Below are positions 7,775 to 16,755 of a DNA stretch of 64,000 bases, in pieces; position 1 is the stretch's first letter, and the number at the start of each line of letters is the position of its first letter. The stretch comes from Streptomyces albidoflavus (lineage in GTDB: Bacteria; Actinomycetota; Actinomycetes; Streptomycetales; Streptomycetaceae), in the NCBI RefSeq assembly GCF_000719955.1, contig NZ_JOII01000024.1, positions 1 to 64,000 of the forward strand. The letters are read 5' to 3'. A program made the position numbers and the translations under genes. A model generated the notes under the pieces. The model made no database searches. It saw nothing but the letters and a program-made list of their open reading frames with translations, and was not told the origin of the DNA.

Positions 7775-9109
7775 ATGAGCACCACCGCCGACCAGGCGCG
7801 GAGCAAAACCGCCCGCCGAGCGGGAATCGGAGCCTTCATCGGCTCCACCATCGAGTGGTTCGACTTCTACATCTACGGAACCGCCGCCGCCCTCGTCTTC
7901 GACAAGGTGTTCTTCCCCGAACTCGAAGGCGCCCTCGGCACCCTCGTCGCCTTCGCCACCTTCTGGGTCGGCTTCCTTGCCCGCCCGCTCGGCGGCATCA
8001 TCTTCGGCCACTTCGGCGACAAGCTCGGCCGCAAGACCACTCTGGTCATCACCCTGCTCCTGATGGGCATCTCGACCACCGCGATCGGCCTGCTGCCCAG
8101 CTACGAGAGCATCGGCATCGCCGCCCCGATCCTGCTGGTCTGCATCCGCATGATCCAGGGCATCGGCCTCGGCGGCGAGTGGGGCGGCTCCGTCCTCATC
8201 GCCTCCGAGCACGCCCCCAAGGGCAAGTCGATCCTCTACGGCGCCTTCGCCCAGCAGGGCTCCCCGGTCGGCAACACCCTCTCCACCCTCAGCTTCCTCG
8301 CCATCAGCCAGCTCCCCGACGATGCCTTCGTCGCCTGGGGCTGGCGGGTGCCCTTCCTCGCCTCGGCGCTGCTGGTCGTCGTCGGCCTCTTCGTCCGGCT
8401 CAAGGTCACCGAGTCGCCCGCGATGGCCCGCGTCATCGAGAAGCGCGAGACCGCCAAGGTGCCGCTCTCCGAGGTGCTGCGCAGCCACCCCATGCTGATC
8501 GTCCTCGGCATCGGCGCCTGCACCATCGGCCTCTCCGCCACCTACTTCAAGTCGACCTTCGCGCTCTCCTGGGCCACCACCGAGCTGAGCTTCGACCGCA
8601 GCTCCTTCCTGACGATCATCCTGGTCGCCAACATCACCCAGATCATCGCCCAGCCCTTCGGCGCGGTCCTCGCCACCCGGATGCGCAGCTGGTCCCGGGC
8701 GGTCACCTTCATGCTCGTGCCCGAACTGGTCCTGATGCCGCTGATGTTCCTCCTCATCGGCACCGAGAACTACGGCCTGGCCATGCTCGGCGTCGCCGTC
8801 GCCACCATCCCGCACTGCCTCTACTACGCCGCCCTCGCCGGCATGCTCGCCAGCCGCTTCCCCGCCCACCTGCGGTACACCGGCATCTCGCTCTGCTACC
8901 AGCTCTGCGGCACCCTGCTCGGCGGCACCACCCCGATCATCGGCCAGTTCCTCCTCAACCAGACCGGCTCCATCACGGCCGTCATCGCCTACGCCGTCTT
9001 CCAGGTCGCCCTGACCCTCGGCTGCATGCTCCTGCTCCTCAAGCGCCGCAACTACGAGGAGGAGGACGAGGCGCCCCGCGCCGCCGCCCCCGCCGTCGCC
9101 ACGGCCTGA
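7775..9109 (+). CDS. MHS-family MFS transporter (organic acid:H+ symporter)
   Basis: A 444-residue, 12-helix major facilitator of the metabolite:H+ symporter group. This group imports small carboxylates such as 2-oxoglutarate, shikimate or aromatic acids. The hallmark N-terminus GSTIEWFDFYIYGTAAALVF is present, followed by GHFGDKLGRKTT (MFS motif A) and GLGGEWGGSVLI. Of two nearby ATG codons I choose 7775 because GGGAG precedes it at proper spacing. The 41-nt gap to the MaoC gene implies co-transcription. It is the likely entry point for the substrate degraded by the surrounding beta-oxidation enzymes. Confidence 0.93.
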   Translation: MSTTADQARSKTARRAGIGAFIGSTIEWFDFYIYGTAAALVFDKVFFPELEGALGTLVAFATFWVGFLARPLGGIIFGHFGDKLGRKTTLVITLLLMGISTTAIGLLPSYESIGIAAPILLVCIRMIQGIGLGGEWGGSVLIASEHAPKGKSILYGAFAQQGSPVGNTLSTLSFLAISQLPDDAFVAWGWRVPFLASALLVVVGLFVRLKVTESPAMARVIEKRETAKVPLSEVLRSHPMLIVLGIGACTIGLSATYFKSTFALSWATTELSFDRSSFLTIILVANITQIIAQPFGAVLATRMRSWSRAVTFMLVPELVLMPLMFLLIGTENYGLAMLGVAVATIPHCLYYAALAGMLASRFPAHLRYTGISLCYQLCGTLLGGTTPIIGQFLLNQTGSITAVIAYAVFQVALTLGCMLLLLKRRNYEEEDEAPRAAAPAVATA

Positions 9110-9149
9110 CCCGGCCCCGCCCCACCCCGCTCGCAGAAAGGCGGCCCCC

Positions 9150-9608
9150 GTGCCCCGCACCGCCCACGGCATCGAGGAGATCACCGCCCTCGCCGGCCAG
9201 GACCTCGGCCACTCCCGCTGGTGGGAGGTGAGCCAGGAGACCATCGACACCTTCGCCGCGGTCTCCGGCGACCACCAGTGGATCCACACCGACACCGCCC
9301 GCGCCGCCGAAGGCCCCTACGGGCGCACCATCGCCCACGGCTACCTGGTGCTGAGCTGGGGCATCCCGATGTTCGCCGAACTGCTCCAGGTCACCGGCGT
9401 CGGCATGGCCCTCAACTACGGCGTCAACAAGGTCCGCTTCCCGGCCCCCATCCCCGTCGGCAGCCGCGTCCGCCTCCACGCCCGGGTGGCCTCGGTCGAA
9501 CCCGTCAAACGCGGCGGCGTCCAGATGACCCGTGCCTTCACCTTCGCACGCGAAGGCACCGACAAGCCGGTCTGCGTGGCGGAGTCGCTGACGCACTTCT
9601 ACCCGTGA
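9150..9608 (+). CDS. MaoC-family dehydratase / (R)-specific enoyl-CoA hydratase
   Basis: A 152-residue single hot-dog domain protein. The hydratase-2 motif is clear as VSGDHQWIHTD (residues 38-48), with the Asp/His pair expected to hydrate the enoyl-CoA double bond, followed by the oxyanion-type block GPYGRTIAHGYL. The GTG start has AGAAAGG upstream. It completes a full set of beta-oxidation steps in the island. Classical MaoC hydratases give the R hydroxyacyl-CoA whereas PaaH-type dehydrogenases use S, so it may act on a different intermediate than the dehydrogenase at 1706-3226. Confidence 0.9.
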   Translation: MPRTAHGIEEITALAGQDLGHSRWWEVSQETIDTFAAVSGDHQWIHTDTARAAEGPYGRTIAHGYLVLSWGIPMFAELLQVTGVGMALNYGVNKVRFPAPIPVGSRVRLHARVASVEPVKRGGVQMTRAFTFAREGTDKPVCVAESLTHFYP

Positions 9609-9644
9609 CAGATCTCCCCGTGACAGCCTGACCGGCCCCGACGC

Positions 9645-9678
9645 GACGGCCTCCGCCCCTCACCGGGCGGAGGCCGTC
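9645..9678. terminator. Bidirectional hairpin between convergent genes
   Basis: GACGGCCTCCGCCC pairs perfectly with GGGCGGAGGCCGTC across a 6-nt loop. It lies between the stop codons of the MaoC gene (plus) and the drug exporter (minus), so it can serve both. Confidence 0.8.
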
Positions 9679-9704
9679 TCCGTACGGAAGACGGACACCC
9701 GGCG

Positions 9705-11789
9705 TCACAGCACCGCCTTGGCCGAAGTCGACCCCACCGGCCCCCGCTGCTCCGTCAGCCCCAGTGCCAGGTCCTCCGCCAGCAGCCGCTTGGCGATGGC
9801 GTCCACCGCGCGGCGCAGCTCCCGGTCGGCGGGGACGCCCCGGTCCTCGTCCAGGCGGGAGCGGAGCCAGCGGGCCCAGGCCTCGGTGATGACCCGTGCC
9901 TCCCGGGCCCCGGCGGGGGTGTGGTCGAGGAGGGTGCCGTGGCGGGTCAGGTAGCCCTCGTCCACCATCCGGTCGAAGACCGGGACCAGGACCTCCGGGG
10001 GCATCTGGCGGCGGGCGGCGATCAGGCCGAGCCCGGCGTGGCCCACGAGCCGGGTGAACAGCTCCACTTGCATCACCGCCCAGGCTCCGGCCGCGTCCAG
10101 CCGGGTGTCCGAATCGGCCACGATCCGGCGCGCCGTACGGGAGTCCGCCGACCGCAGGACGCCTGCCACCTCCCACTCCAGCAGCCGTTCCGAGTCGCCC
10201 GTGCCCGGGGTCGCGAACCCCTCGCCCATGTCGGTCGAGCCGTGCCGCGCGCTGTCCCGCAGCCGGACCTCCTTCAGGAAGAGCGCCACCACGAACCCGA
10301 GCAGCGCCACCGGCACCGTCCACAGGAACACCGTGTGCAGCGTCTCCGCGTACGCCTCCACCACCGGCCCCCGTGCCGTCCCGGGCAGCCCGTGCACCCC
10401 CTGCGGACTCCGCGCCGCCTGTGCCAGGGCCGCCGGGTCCACCCCGCCGGCGGCGGCCGCCGACCGGACGCCCTCGTCGAGGTTGGGGCCGAGCGCCGAG
10501 GCGTAGATGGTGCCGAAGACCGCCGTGCCGAAGGCGCTGCCCAGGGTGCGGAAGAAGGTGACGCCGGAGGTGGCGGTGCCCAGGTCCGCGTAGTCCACGG
10601 TGTTCTGGACGACGATCGTCAGCACCTGCATCGACAGGCCGATCCCGGCGCCGAGCACCACCATGTACAGCGATTCCAGCCAGTCGCTGGTGTCCGCGTC
10701 CATCCGGGACAGGAGGAACAGCCCGAGCGCCATCACCAGTGACCCCACGACGGGGAAGATCCGGTACCGCCCGGTCCGCCCCACCACGGTGCCGCTCAGC
10801 ACCGACGCCGCCAGCAGCGCCACCACCATGGGCAGCGTCCGCACCCCGGAGAAGGTCGCCGAGTCCCCGTCGACGTACTGGAGATAGGTCGGCAGGAAGG
10901 TCAGGGCGCCCAGCATCGCGAAACCCACGATGAAGCTGAGCACCGCGCAGACGCTGAAGACCGGGTTGCGGAAGAGCCGCATCGGCAGCATCGGCTCCCG
11001 GGCCCTGGTCTCCACCAGGCAGAAGAACGCCAGCGCCACCAGGCCGCCTGCGAACAGTCCGATGATCACCGGCGAGCCCCAGGCGTACTCGTTGCCGCCC
11101 CAGGCCGTCGCCAGGATCAGGGCGCTCGCGCCCACCGCGACCAGCGCGATCCCCAGATAGTCGATCTTCGGTTTGTGCGCCGCGCGCACCGCCGGGATGG
11201 TCCGGGCGGCGGCGATCACCACGACGATGGCGATCGGGACGTTGACGTAGAACGCCCACCGCCAGGTCAGATGGTCGGTGAAGAGCCCGCCGAGCAGCGG
11301 GCCGACCACCGTGGACACACCGAAGACCGCGCCCATCGCACCCTGGTACTTGCCGCGCTCCCGCAGCGGGATGACGTCGGCGATCAGCGCCATCGCCGTC
11401 ACCATCAGCCCGCCCGCGCCGACGCCCTGCACCGCCCGCCAGGTGATCAGCAGCAGCATGTCGGTGGCGAGGCCGCACAGGAACGAGCCGGTGATGAAGA
11501 CGACCGCCGAGATCTGGAAGACCACCTTGCGGCCGAACAGGTCGCCGAACTTGCCGACCAGGACCGTCGCCACCGTCTCGGCCAGCAGGTACGAGGTGAC
11601 CACCCACGACATGTGGGAGGCCCCGCCCAGCTCCGCGACGATCGTCGGCAGCGCCGTCCCCACGATCGTCTGGTCCAGCGCCGCCAGCAGCACCCCCAGC
11701 GTGACCGTGACGAAGACGATGTTGCGCCGCCGCCGGTCCAGTACCGGCGGAGCGGCGGCCTGCGGCACGGTCTCATCGGTGAGCGTCAC
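9705..11789 (-). CDS. DHA2-type multidrug MFS exporter with fused C-terminal winged-helix-like domain
   Basis: A roughly 694-residue protein. The first ~510 residues are a 14-helix DHA2 exporter: LDQTIVGTALPTI in helix 1, GDLFGRK (motif A), and a motif-C-like GVSTVVGPLLGG. After the last helix comes a soluble segment of about 160 residues resembling a MarR-like winged helix (MVDEGYLTRHGTLLDHTPAG, then an amphipathic helix WARWLRSRL). The start is uncertain: GTG codons at 11825, 11804 and 11789 are in frame. I favour 11789, with AGG 9 nt upstream and a typical MTLTDE N-terminus. Substrate unknown. Confidence 0.88.
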   Translation of the reverse strand: MTLTDETVPQAAAPPVLDRRRRNIVFVTVTLGVLLAALDQTIVGTALPTIVAELGGASHMSWVVTSYLLAETVATVLVGKFGDLFGRKVVFQISAVVFITGSFLCGLATDMLLLITWRAVQGVGAGGLMVTAMALIADVIPLRERGKYQGAMGAVFGVSTVVGPLLGGLFTDHLTWRWAFYVNVPIAIVVVIAAARTIPAVRAAHKPKIDYLGIALVAVGASALILATAWGGNEYAWGSPVIIGLFAGGLVALAFFCLVETRAREPMLPMRLFRNPVFSVCAVLSFIVGFAMLGALTFLPTYLQYVDGDSATFSGVRTLPMVVALLAASVLSGTVVGRTGRYRIFPVVGSLVMALGLFLLSRMDADTSDWLESLYMVVLGAGIGLSMQVLTIVVQNTVDYADLGTATSGVTFFRTLGSAFGTAVFGTIYASALGPNLDEGVRSAAAAGGVDPAALAQAARSPQGVHGLPGTARGPVVEAYAETLHTVFLWTVPVALLGFVVALFLKEVRLRDSARHGSTDMGEGFATPGTGDSERLLEWEVAGVLRSADSRTARRIVADSDTRLDAAGAWAVMQVELFTRLVGHAGLGLIAARRQMPPEVLVPVFDRMVDEGYLTRHGTLLDHTPAGAREARVITEAWARWLRSRLDEDRGVPADRELRRAVDAIAKRLLAEDLALGLTEQRGPVGSTSAKAVL

Positions 11790-11859
11790 ATCCGCCAGCC
11801 TCACACCGCCCCACCACCGACGCACCCGGACCCGGTCCGCACCGGTGACGCCGGCCCGC

Positions 11860-12405
11860 TCAGTGCCGGGCGCGCAACTCGGGCGCCTGTGCCGCCGCGT
11901 CCGTCACCTGCCCCTCGGCGTCCACCCGGTCCGCCAGCGCCCGCGCCCACGCCACCACCCCGCCGGTGTCCAGCCCGCCCGGCGCCGGCGGCATGGCCGA
12001 GGCCGCCCACCGCTCCACCTCGTCGGCACCGCGCCGCAGCAGCCGGGCCCCGCCGGTGGTGTTCCCCCGTGCCGCGTGGGTGAGCCCCACCGCCGTCTGC
12101 GCCAGCCCGCGCCACAGGGCGCGCTGCTCTGCGGGACCCGACTTCCACGCGTCCTCGAACACCTCGTGCGCGTGGAAGGGCCGGCCCGCCCGCAACAGCT
12201 CCTGCGCCTCGTCCACCGACGCCCCCGCCGTCCGGACCACCCCCTCCGGCGCCCTCGGCACCCCCGGCGCGCCGTACGGCAGGGGCCGGCCCAGGCCGTC
12301 CCGGGGGCGGGCGTTGCGCGCCTTGCCCTCGGCGTCCCGGTCCCGTCCCCGGTCCGGCCGCGCCACCGCGCCGGACTCCGCGCTCCTGTCATCCCTGGGT
12401 TCCAT
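11860..12405 (-). CDS. DUF309 domain protein
   Basis: A 181-residue protein. The second half holds the DUF309 signature GRPFHAHEVFEDAWKSGP, with paired His/Glu residues in a small helical bundle, then QRALWRGLAQTAVGLTHAARG. The first ~65 residues are charged, proline-containing and probably disordered. ATG 12405 is preceded by GGAG. The biochemical function of DUF309 is not established. It lies 70 nt upstream of the exporter in the same orientation and could be co-transcribed with it. Confidence 0.8.
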   Translation of the reverse strand: MEPRDDRSAESGAVARPDRGRDRDAEGKARNARPRDGLGRPLPYGAPGVPRAPEGVVRTAGASVDEAQELLRAGRPFHAHEVFEDAWKSGPAEQRALWRGLAQTAVGLTHAARGNTTGGARLLRRGADEVERWAASAMPPAPGGLDTGGVVAWARALADRVDAEGQVTDAAAQAPELRARH

Positions 12406-12571
12406 GACTCCATCCTGCCCGCCACCCCCGAGCAGGGGCGCGCCACCGCGCACGCTCCTCGCGCCCGAGTGCGCCGGGCGTCCGGAACCGGCCGAAGTGT
12501 GTCGTCCGTACCACCGTGGCCACTAGGCTCGTCGGAGTAATCGCCCCCCGTACGAGCCCCCTTGGACAGGC
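12406..12571. promoter_or_regulatory. Divergent intergenic region
   Basis: A 166-bp spacer between the DUF309 gene (minus) and the ATPase/TPR gene (plus), so promoters for both must lie here. No convincing -35/-10 pair can be assigned by eye. Confidence 0.35.
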
Positions 12572-15199
12572 ATGACGACCACGCCGCCCCCGTGGCCCGG
12601 TGATCCGCTGCCCGAACGCGAGCTGGAACTCGCGGCGGCGGACCGCGCGGTCGACGCCCTGTGCCGCACCCGCCCCGAAGGCGGCCTGCTCGTCTACAGC
12701 GGCGCGGCCGGCATCGGCAAGACCTCCGTCCTCGCCCGCGTCCGCGCCCGGGCCGCCGAACGCTGCACCGTCCGCACCACCCGCGCCGACCCCGGCACCA
12801 CCGCCGTCCCCTTCCACACCGCCCGCGCCCTGTTCGCCCCCGACCTCGCCGACACCGACGGCCTCGCCGCCCTGCTCGGCCCGCACCGCGCCCTGGCCGG
12901 CCCCGCCCTCGGCCTCACCACGCCGGGCGACGAACCCGCCGACCCGCAGGGCGTCCAGGACGCGCTGGTCGCACTGACCGCCCGCGCCGCCCGCCGCCAC
13001 CGCGCCCGCCCGCTCGTCCTCGTCCTGGACGACGCCCACTGGGCCGACGGCGAGTCGCTCGGCTGGCTCGCCGCCCTCGGTCCGCGCCTGGCCCGCCTCC
13101 CGCTCCTCCTGGTCGTCGCCCACCGGCCCACCGAGCACGCCGCCGAGGAGAGCCGCCCGCACCTCGACGCGCTGGGCACCGCCGCCCGCCTGCGCGTCAC
13201 CCTGCGCGCCCTCAGCCCCGAGGCCGCCGCCGGCCTCACCCGCCGCGCCCTGGGCACCGGCGCCGACGCCGCCCTCGGACGCGCGCTGTGGGACGCCACC
13301 GGCGGCAGCCCCTACGAACTGGCCGAACTCCTCGCCCGCCTGCGCGAGCACCCCCTCGACCCCGGAGCCGACCAGGCCAGCGCCGTCCGGGAACTCGCCG
13401 CCACCGTCCGCGGCCACCGGCTCGCCGACCGCCTCGGCGGCCTCGGCCCCGACGCCGCCCGCCTCGCCTGGGCCGCCGCCGTCCTCGGCGCGGGCATCCC
13501 GCTGCGGCTCGCCGCCAGCCTCGCCGGACTCTCCCCCGGCCGGCAGGCCACCGCCACCGGGGAACTGCGCGCCGCCCGCGTGCTGAACCCCGGCGACACC
13601 ATCGACTTCACCCACCCGCTGGTCGCCGGAGCCGTCTACGACGCGGTGCCCCGCTCCCTGCGCACCACCTTCCACGGCCGCGCCGCCTGGCTGCTGACCG
13701 CCGAGGGACACAGCCCGGCCGCCGCCGCCCGCCACCTCCTGGAGGTCCACCCCGACCAGGACCCGGCCCTGGTCGAGCAGTTACGCCGGGCGGCCCGCGA
13801 ACACCTCGCCGTCGGCGCGCCCGACGCCGCCCGCCGCTGCCTCGAACGCGCCCTGCGCGAACCGCCCGAACACCACCTGCGCGCCCACGTCCACCACGAA
13901 CTGGGCTGCGCCGCCCTGCTCACCTCACCCGCCGACACCGTCCGCCACCTGCGCACCGCCCTCGAACTCCCCGGCCTCGACGACACCTTGCGCGCCGACG
14001 CCACCTTCCGCCTGGCCCAGGCACTCGCCCACAACCAGCAGATGCGCGAAGCCTCCCTCAGCGTCGCCTTCGCCGCCGCCACCACCGAACCGGGCCCCGA
14101 ACGCCTCCGCCTCCAGGCCGCCCACTTCATGTACGACGCGTTCCGCGCCACCGAGGACGACGGCCCCGGCCGCTCCCGCCGCCTGGCCCAGCTCGCCGAC
14201 CCGCTGGCCGGCGAGACCAACGCCGAACGCGCCCTGCTCACCCTGCGCGCCTTCGACGGCATGCTGCGGGGCGAGAACCACACCGTCGTCGCCGAGTTCT
14301 GCGAACGGGCCCTCACCGACGGCCACCCGGCGCCGGGCCTCGGCTGGACCGACACCGCGTGGGGCTTCGAGTACCCGTGCCTCGCCGGGATCACCTACGC
14401 CTGGATCGACGAACTCGACCGCGCCGAGGAGCTCTTCGGCGAGGCGGTGCGCGCGTACGAGATCTCCGGCTGGAGCGGCGGCCACCTCGCCTTCGCCCAC
14501 ATGCTGACCGGTGCCGTCCTGCGCCGGCGCGGGCGTCTGGCCGAGGCCGAGACCCGGCTGCGGGAGTCCCTGCGGCTCGCCGACCGGATAGGCACCGGGC
14601 TCCCCGTCCACTGGGACGCCGTCTGCCTCCTCGTCGACACCCTCCTCGCCCGGGGCCGTACCGCCGACGCCCAGCGCCTCGCGGAGGCCCGCGGCTTCGG
14701 CCCGCCCTACCCGGACGCGATGATCCTGCCCGACGCCCCCAGCGTCCACGGCCGGCTGCTGCTCGCGCTGGGCCGCACCGACGAGGCCGTCGCCGCACTG
14801 GAGGCCGCCTCCGCAGTGGCCGAACGAGGCCGCCACAACCCGGTCTGGGCCCCCTGGCGCCGCGACCTGGCCGGCGCCCTCGCCACGCGCGACCCGGAGC
14901 GGGCCCGCGCCCTCACCCGCCGCCTGCGCGTGGACGCCGAACGCTTCGGCACGCCGACCGCGCTCGGCATGGCCCTGGGGTGCGAGGCCGCCCTCGCCCC
15001 GGCCGGCGCCGCCCCGGCGCTGCACGCCCGCGCCGTCGCCCACCTCGAGGAGTCCCCGGCCCGGGACGAACTGGCCCACGCCCGCGTCGCCCTGGGCCTG
15101 GCCACCGGCGACCGCGACCAGCTCCACCGCGGCCTGCTCCTGGCCCGTACCTGCGGCGCCGACGCCCTCGCGGAACAGGCCCGCTCGGCCCTCGCCTGA
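12572..15199 (+). CDS. Large AAA-type ATPase with TPR-like repeats, LAL-regulator relative lacking the LuxR HTH
   Basis: 875 residues. The Walker A GAAGIGKTS is near residue 44 and Walker B LVLVLDDAHWAD near residue 150. A winged-helix/AAA lid with DFTHPLVAGAVYDAV and a long TPR-like helical region to the C-terminus follow. This is the layout of LuxR-type LAL regulators (MalT/PikD class), which normally end in a ~65-residue LuxR DNA-binding domain. Here the frame stops at EQARSALA and only 85 bp separate it from the tRNA, so that domain is absent. Residue 404 is encoded by TTA (13781-13783), the rare codon read by bldA tRNA. It may be a signalling ATPase or a decayed regulator. Confidence 0.82.
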   Translation: MTTTPPPWPGDPLPERELELAAADRAVDALCRTRPEGGLLVYSGAAGIGKTSVLARVRARAAERCTVRTTRADPGTTAVPFHTARALFAPDLADTDGLAALLGPHRALAGPALGLTTPGDEPADPQGVQDALVALTARAARRHRARPLVLVLDDAHWADGESLGWLAALGPRLARLPLLLVVAHRPTEHAAEESRPHLDALGTAARLRVTLRALSPEAAAGLTRRALGTGADAALGRALWDATGGSPYELAELLARLREHPLDPGADQASAVRELAATVRGHRLADRLGGLGPDAARLAWAAAVLGAGIPLRLAASLAGLSPGRQATATGELRAARVLNPGDTIDFTHPLVAGAVYDAVPRSLRTTFHGRAAWLLTAEGHSPAAAARHLLEVHPDQDPALVEQLRRAAREHLAVGAPDAARRCLERALREPPEHHLRAHVHHELGCAALLTSPADTVRHLRTALELPGLDDTLRADATFRLAQALAHNQQMREASLSVAFAAATTEPGPERLRLQAAHFMYDAFRATEDDGPGRSRRLAQLADPLAGETNAERALLTLRAFDGMLRGENHTVVAEFCERALTDGHPAPGLGWTDTAWGFEYPCLAGITYAWIDELDRAEELFGEAVRAYEISGWSGGHLAFAHMLTGAVLRRRGRLAEAETRLRESLRLADRIGTGLPVHWDAVCLLVDTLLARGRTADAQRLAEARGFGPPYPDAMILPDAPSVHGRLLLALGRTDEAVAALEAASAVAERGRHNPVWAPWRRDLAGALATRDPERARALTRRLRVDAERFGTPTALGMALGCEAALAPAGAAPALHARAVAHLEESPARDELAHARVALGLATGDRDQLHRGLLLARTCGADALAEQARSALA

Positions 15200-15284
15200 G
15201 CCCCCGCCCCACGGGTGCGGACCACCCCCGGACGTGGGGTAAAGTTCTTCTCGCGCGGTCGGCGAAACACCGCAGAACGCGCAT

Positions 15285-15358
<74 letters not shown>

Positions 15359-15374
15359 CTCGTGAGAGTCGTGC

Positions 15375-15412
15375 ATCAGGGCCGGTTCGGAGCAATCCGA
15401 ACCGGCCCTGAT
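15375..15412 (+). terminator. Strong intrinsic terminator behind tRNA-Pro
   Basis: A perfect 17-bp stem (ATCAGGGCCGGTTCGGA and its complement) closed by a GCAA tetraloop, followed by CGTTTTCG. Confidence 0.9.
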
Positions 15413-15691
15413 CGTTTTCGTGGCCCGGTCCTCGTCACCTCGCCGCTCGTTTTCCGTCATTCCCCGTTCTCCCGGCCGTTCTCCGATCCACCGGTTTGGT
15501 GGTGTCTGGATCTCGCTGGGGAGCTGCTTATCGGCCAGGGCCGTACCGGGGGGCTTGTGTGGGCCCCCCGGGCTGTACAGCATTGAACAAAGTTGTCAGG
15601 GACGCGTCGGCTGGATCGCGCCGCTCCTGACGGCACGTCATGGGCGTCCACCCAACGCCCCGAGTTCCCCCCACGATCTGGAGGACTTGCA
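15413..15691 (+). promoter_or_regulatory. Upstream region of the streptogrisin gene
   Basis: No gene is supported here. It contains a second hairpin at 15546-15571 (CCGGGGGGC paired with GCCCCCCGG around an 8-nt loop) and a GTCAGG/CCTGAC pair at 15595-15631. These may belong to the promoter/operator region of the secreted protease, but no promoter boxes can be assigned with confidence. Confidence 0.35.
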
Positions 15692-16582
15692 GTGCGACTC
15701 TCTCTCCCCCACAGCCTGTCGAGACGAGCACGACTCATCACCGGGGCCACCGCCCTGGCCGCTTCCGCGGCGCTGGTCGTTCCCGCCGCCACCGCGACCG
15801 CCGCCCCGGCCCCGAAGACGTTCAGCGCCACCCAGCTGAGCCAGACCGCCGACTCCGTGCGGACCGCGGACGTCGCCGGCACCGCCTGGTACGTCGACGC
15901 CGAGTCGGGCAAGGTCGTCGTCACGGTCGACAGCACGGTCAGCAAGGCCGAGATCGCCGAGATCAAGGACGAGGCCGGCGCCAACGCCGCGGCTCTCGAG
16001 GTCAAGCACACCACCGGCAAGTTCTCCAAGCTCATCGCGGGCGGCGAGGCCATCACGACCGGCGGCGCCCGGTGCTCCCTCGGCTTCAACGTGCAGGACA
16101 GCGCGGGCACCAAGTTCGCGCTGACCGCCGGCCACTGCACCAACATCGGCAGCTCGTGGTCGATCGGCACCACCACCGGCTCCAGCTTCCCGGGCAACGA
16201 CTACGGCATCATCCGGCACTCCAACCCGAGCGCCGCCGACGGCCGTGTCTACCTCTACAACGGCAGCTACCAGGAGATCACCGGCGCCGGCAACGCCTCG
16301 GTCGGCCAGTCCGTCCAGCGCAGCGGCAGCACCACCGGCCTGCACGGCGGCTCGGTCACCGGCCTCAACGCCACCGTCAACTACGGTGCCGACGGCATCG
16401 TCTCCGGTCTGATCCAGACCAACGTCTGCGCCGAGCCCGGCGACAGCGGCGGCGCGCTCTTCGCCGGCAGCACCGCGCTCGGCCTCACCTCGGGCGGCAG
16501 CGGCAACTGCTCCTCCGGCGGCACCACGTTCTTCCAGCCCGTCACCGAGGCGCTCAGCGCCTACGGTGTCAGCATCATCTGA
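15692..16582 (+). CDS. sprA: Streptogrisin A-type secreted serine protease (S1 family)
   Basis: A 296-residue prepro-protease. A signal peptide with SRRAR before a hydrophobic stretch ends near ATATAA. A ~75-residue propeptide follows and the mature chain begins at [17 protein letters not shown] after FSKL, essentially the mature N-terminus of streptogrisin A from memory. The catalytic triad is visible: TAGHCTN, NNDYGII-type GNDYGII, and [10 protein letters not shown]. Cysteines match the two chymotrypsin-like disulfides. The GTG start has GGAGGA upstream; a longer frame from 15593 lacks support. It is secreted and self-processed, and is probably growth-phase regulated, which the sequence alone does not prove. 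Confidence 0.95.
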   Translation: MRLSLPHSLSRRARLITGATALAASAALVVPAATATAAPAPKTFSATQLSQTADSVRTADVAGTAWYVDAESGKVVVTVDSTVSKAEIAEIKDEAGANAAALEVKHTTGKFSKLIAGGEAITTGGARCSLGFNVQDSAGTKFALTAGHCTNIGSSWSIGTTTGSSFPGNDYGIIRHSNPSAADGRVYLYNGSYQEITGAGNASVGQSVQRSGSTTGLHGGSVTGLNATVNYGADGIVSGLIQTNVCAEPGDSGGALFAGSTALGLTSGGSGNCSSGGTTFFQPVTEALSAYGVSII

Positions 16583-16621
16583 GTCCCGCACCGCACAGGG
16601 TCCCTCTCCTCCGGGCCTGAA

Positions 16622-16655
16622 CACTGCCCCCGCCGGTCCGCCGGCGGGGGCAGTG
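16622..16655 (+). terminator. Hairpin terminator behind streptogrisin
   Basis: CACTGCCCCCGCCGG and its perfect complement with a TCCG tetraloop, about 40 nt after the protease stop codon. Confidence 0.85.
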
Positions 16656-16755
16656 CGCGTCGTGCGGCGACGTCGCGCCGGGTGGGTTACTCAGCTCCCG
16701 AAGTGAGTACGGGAACGCATGTCCGGGCCGCCCCGCGCTCGGCACACTCCGGTGC

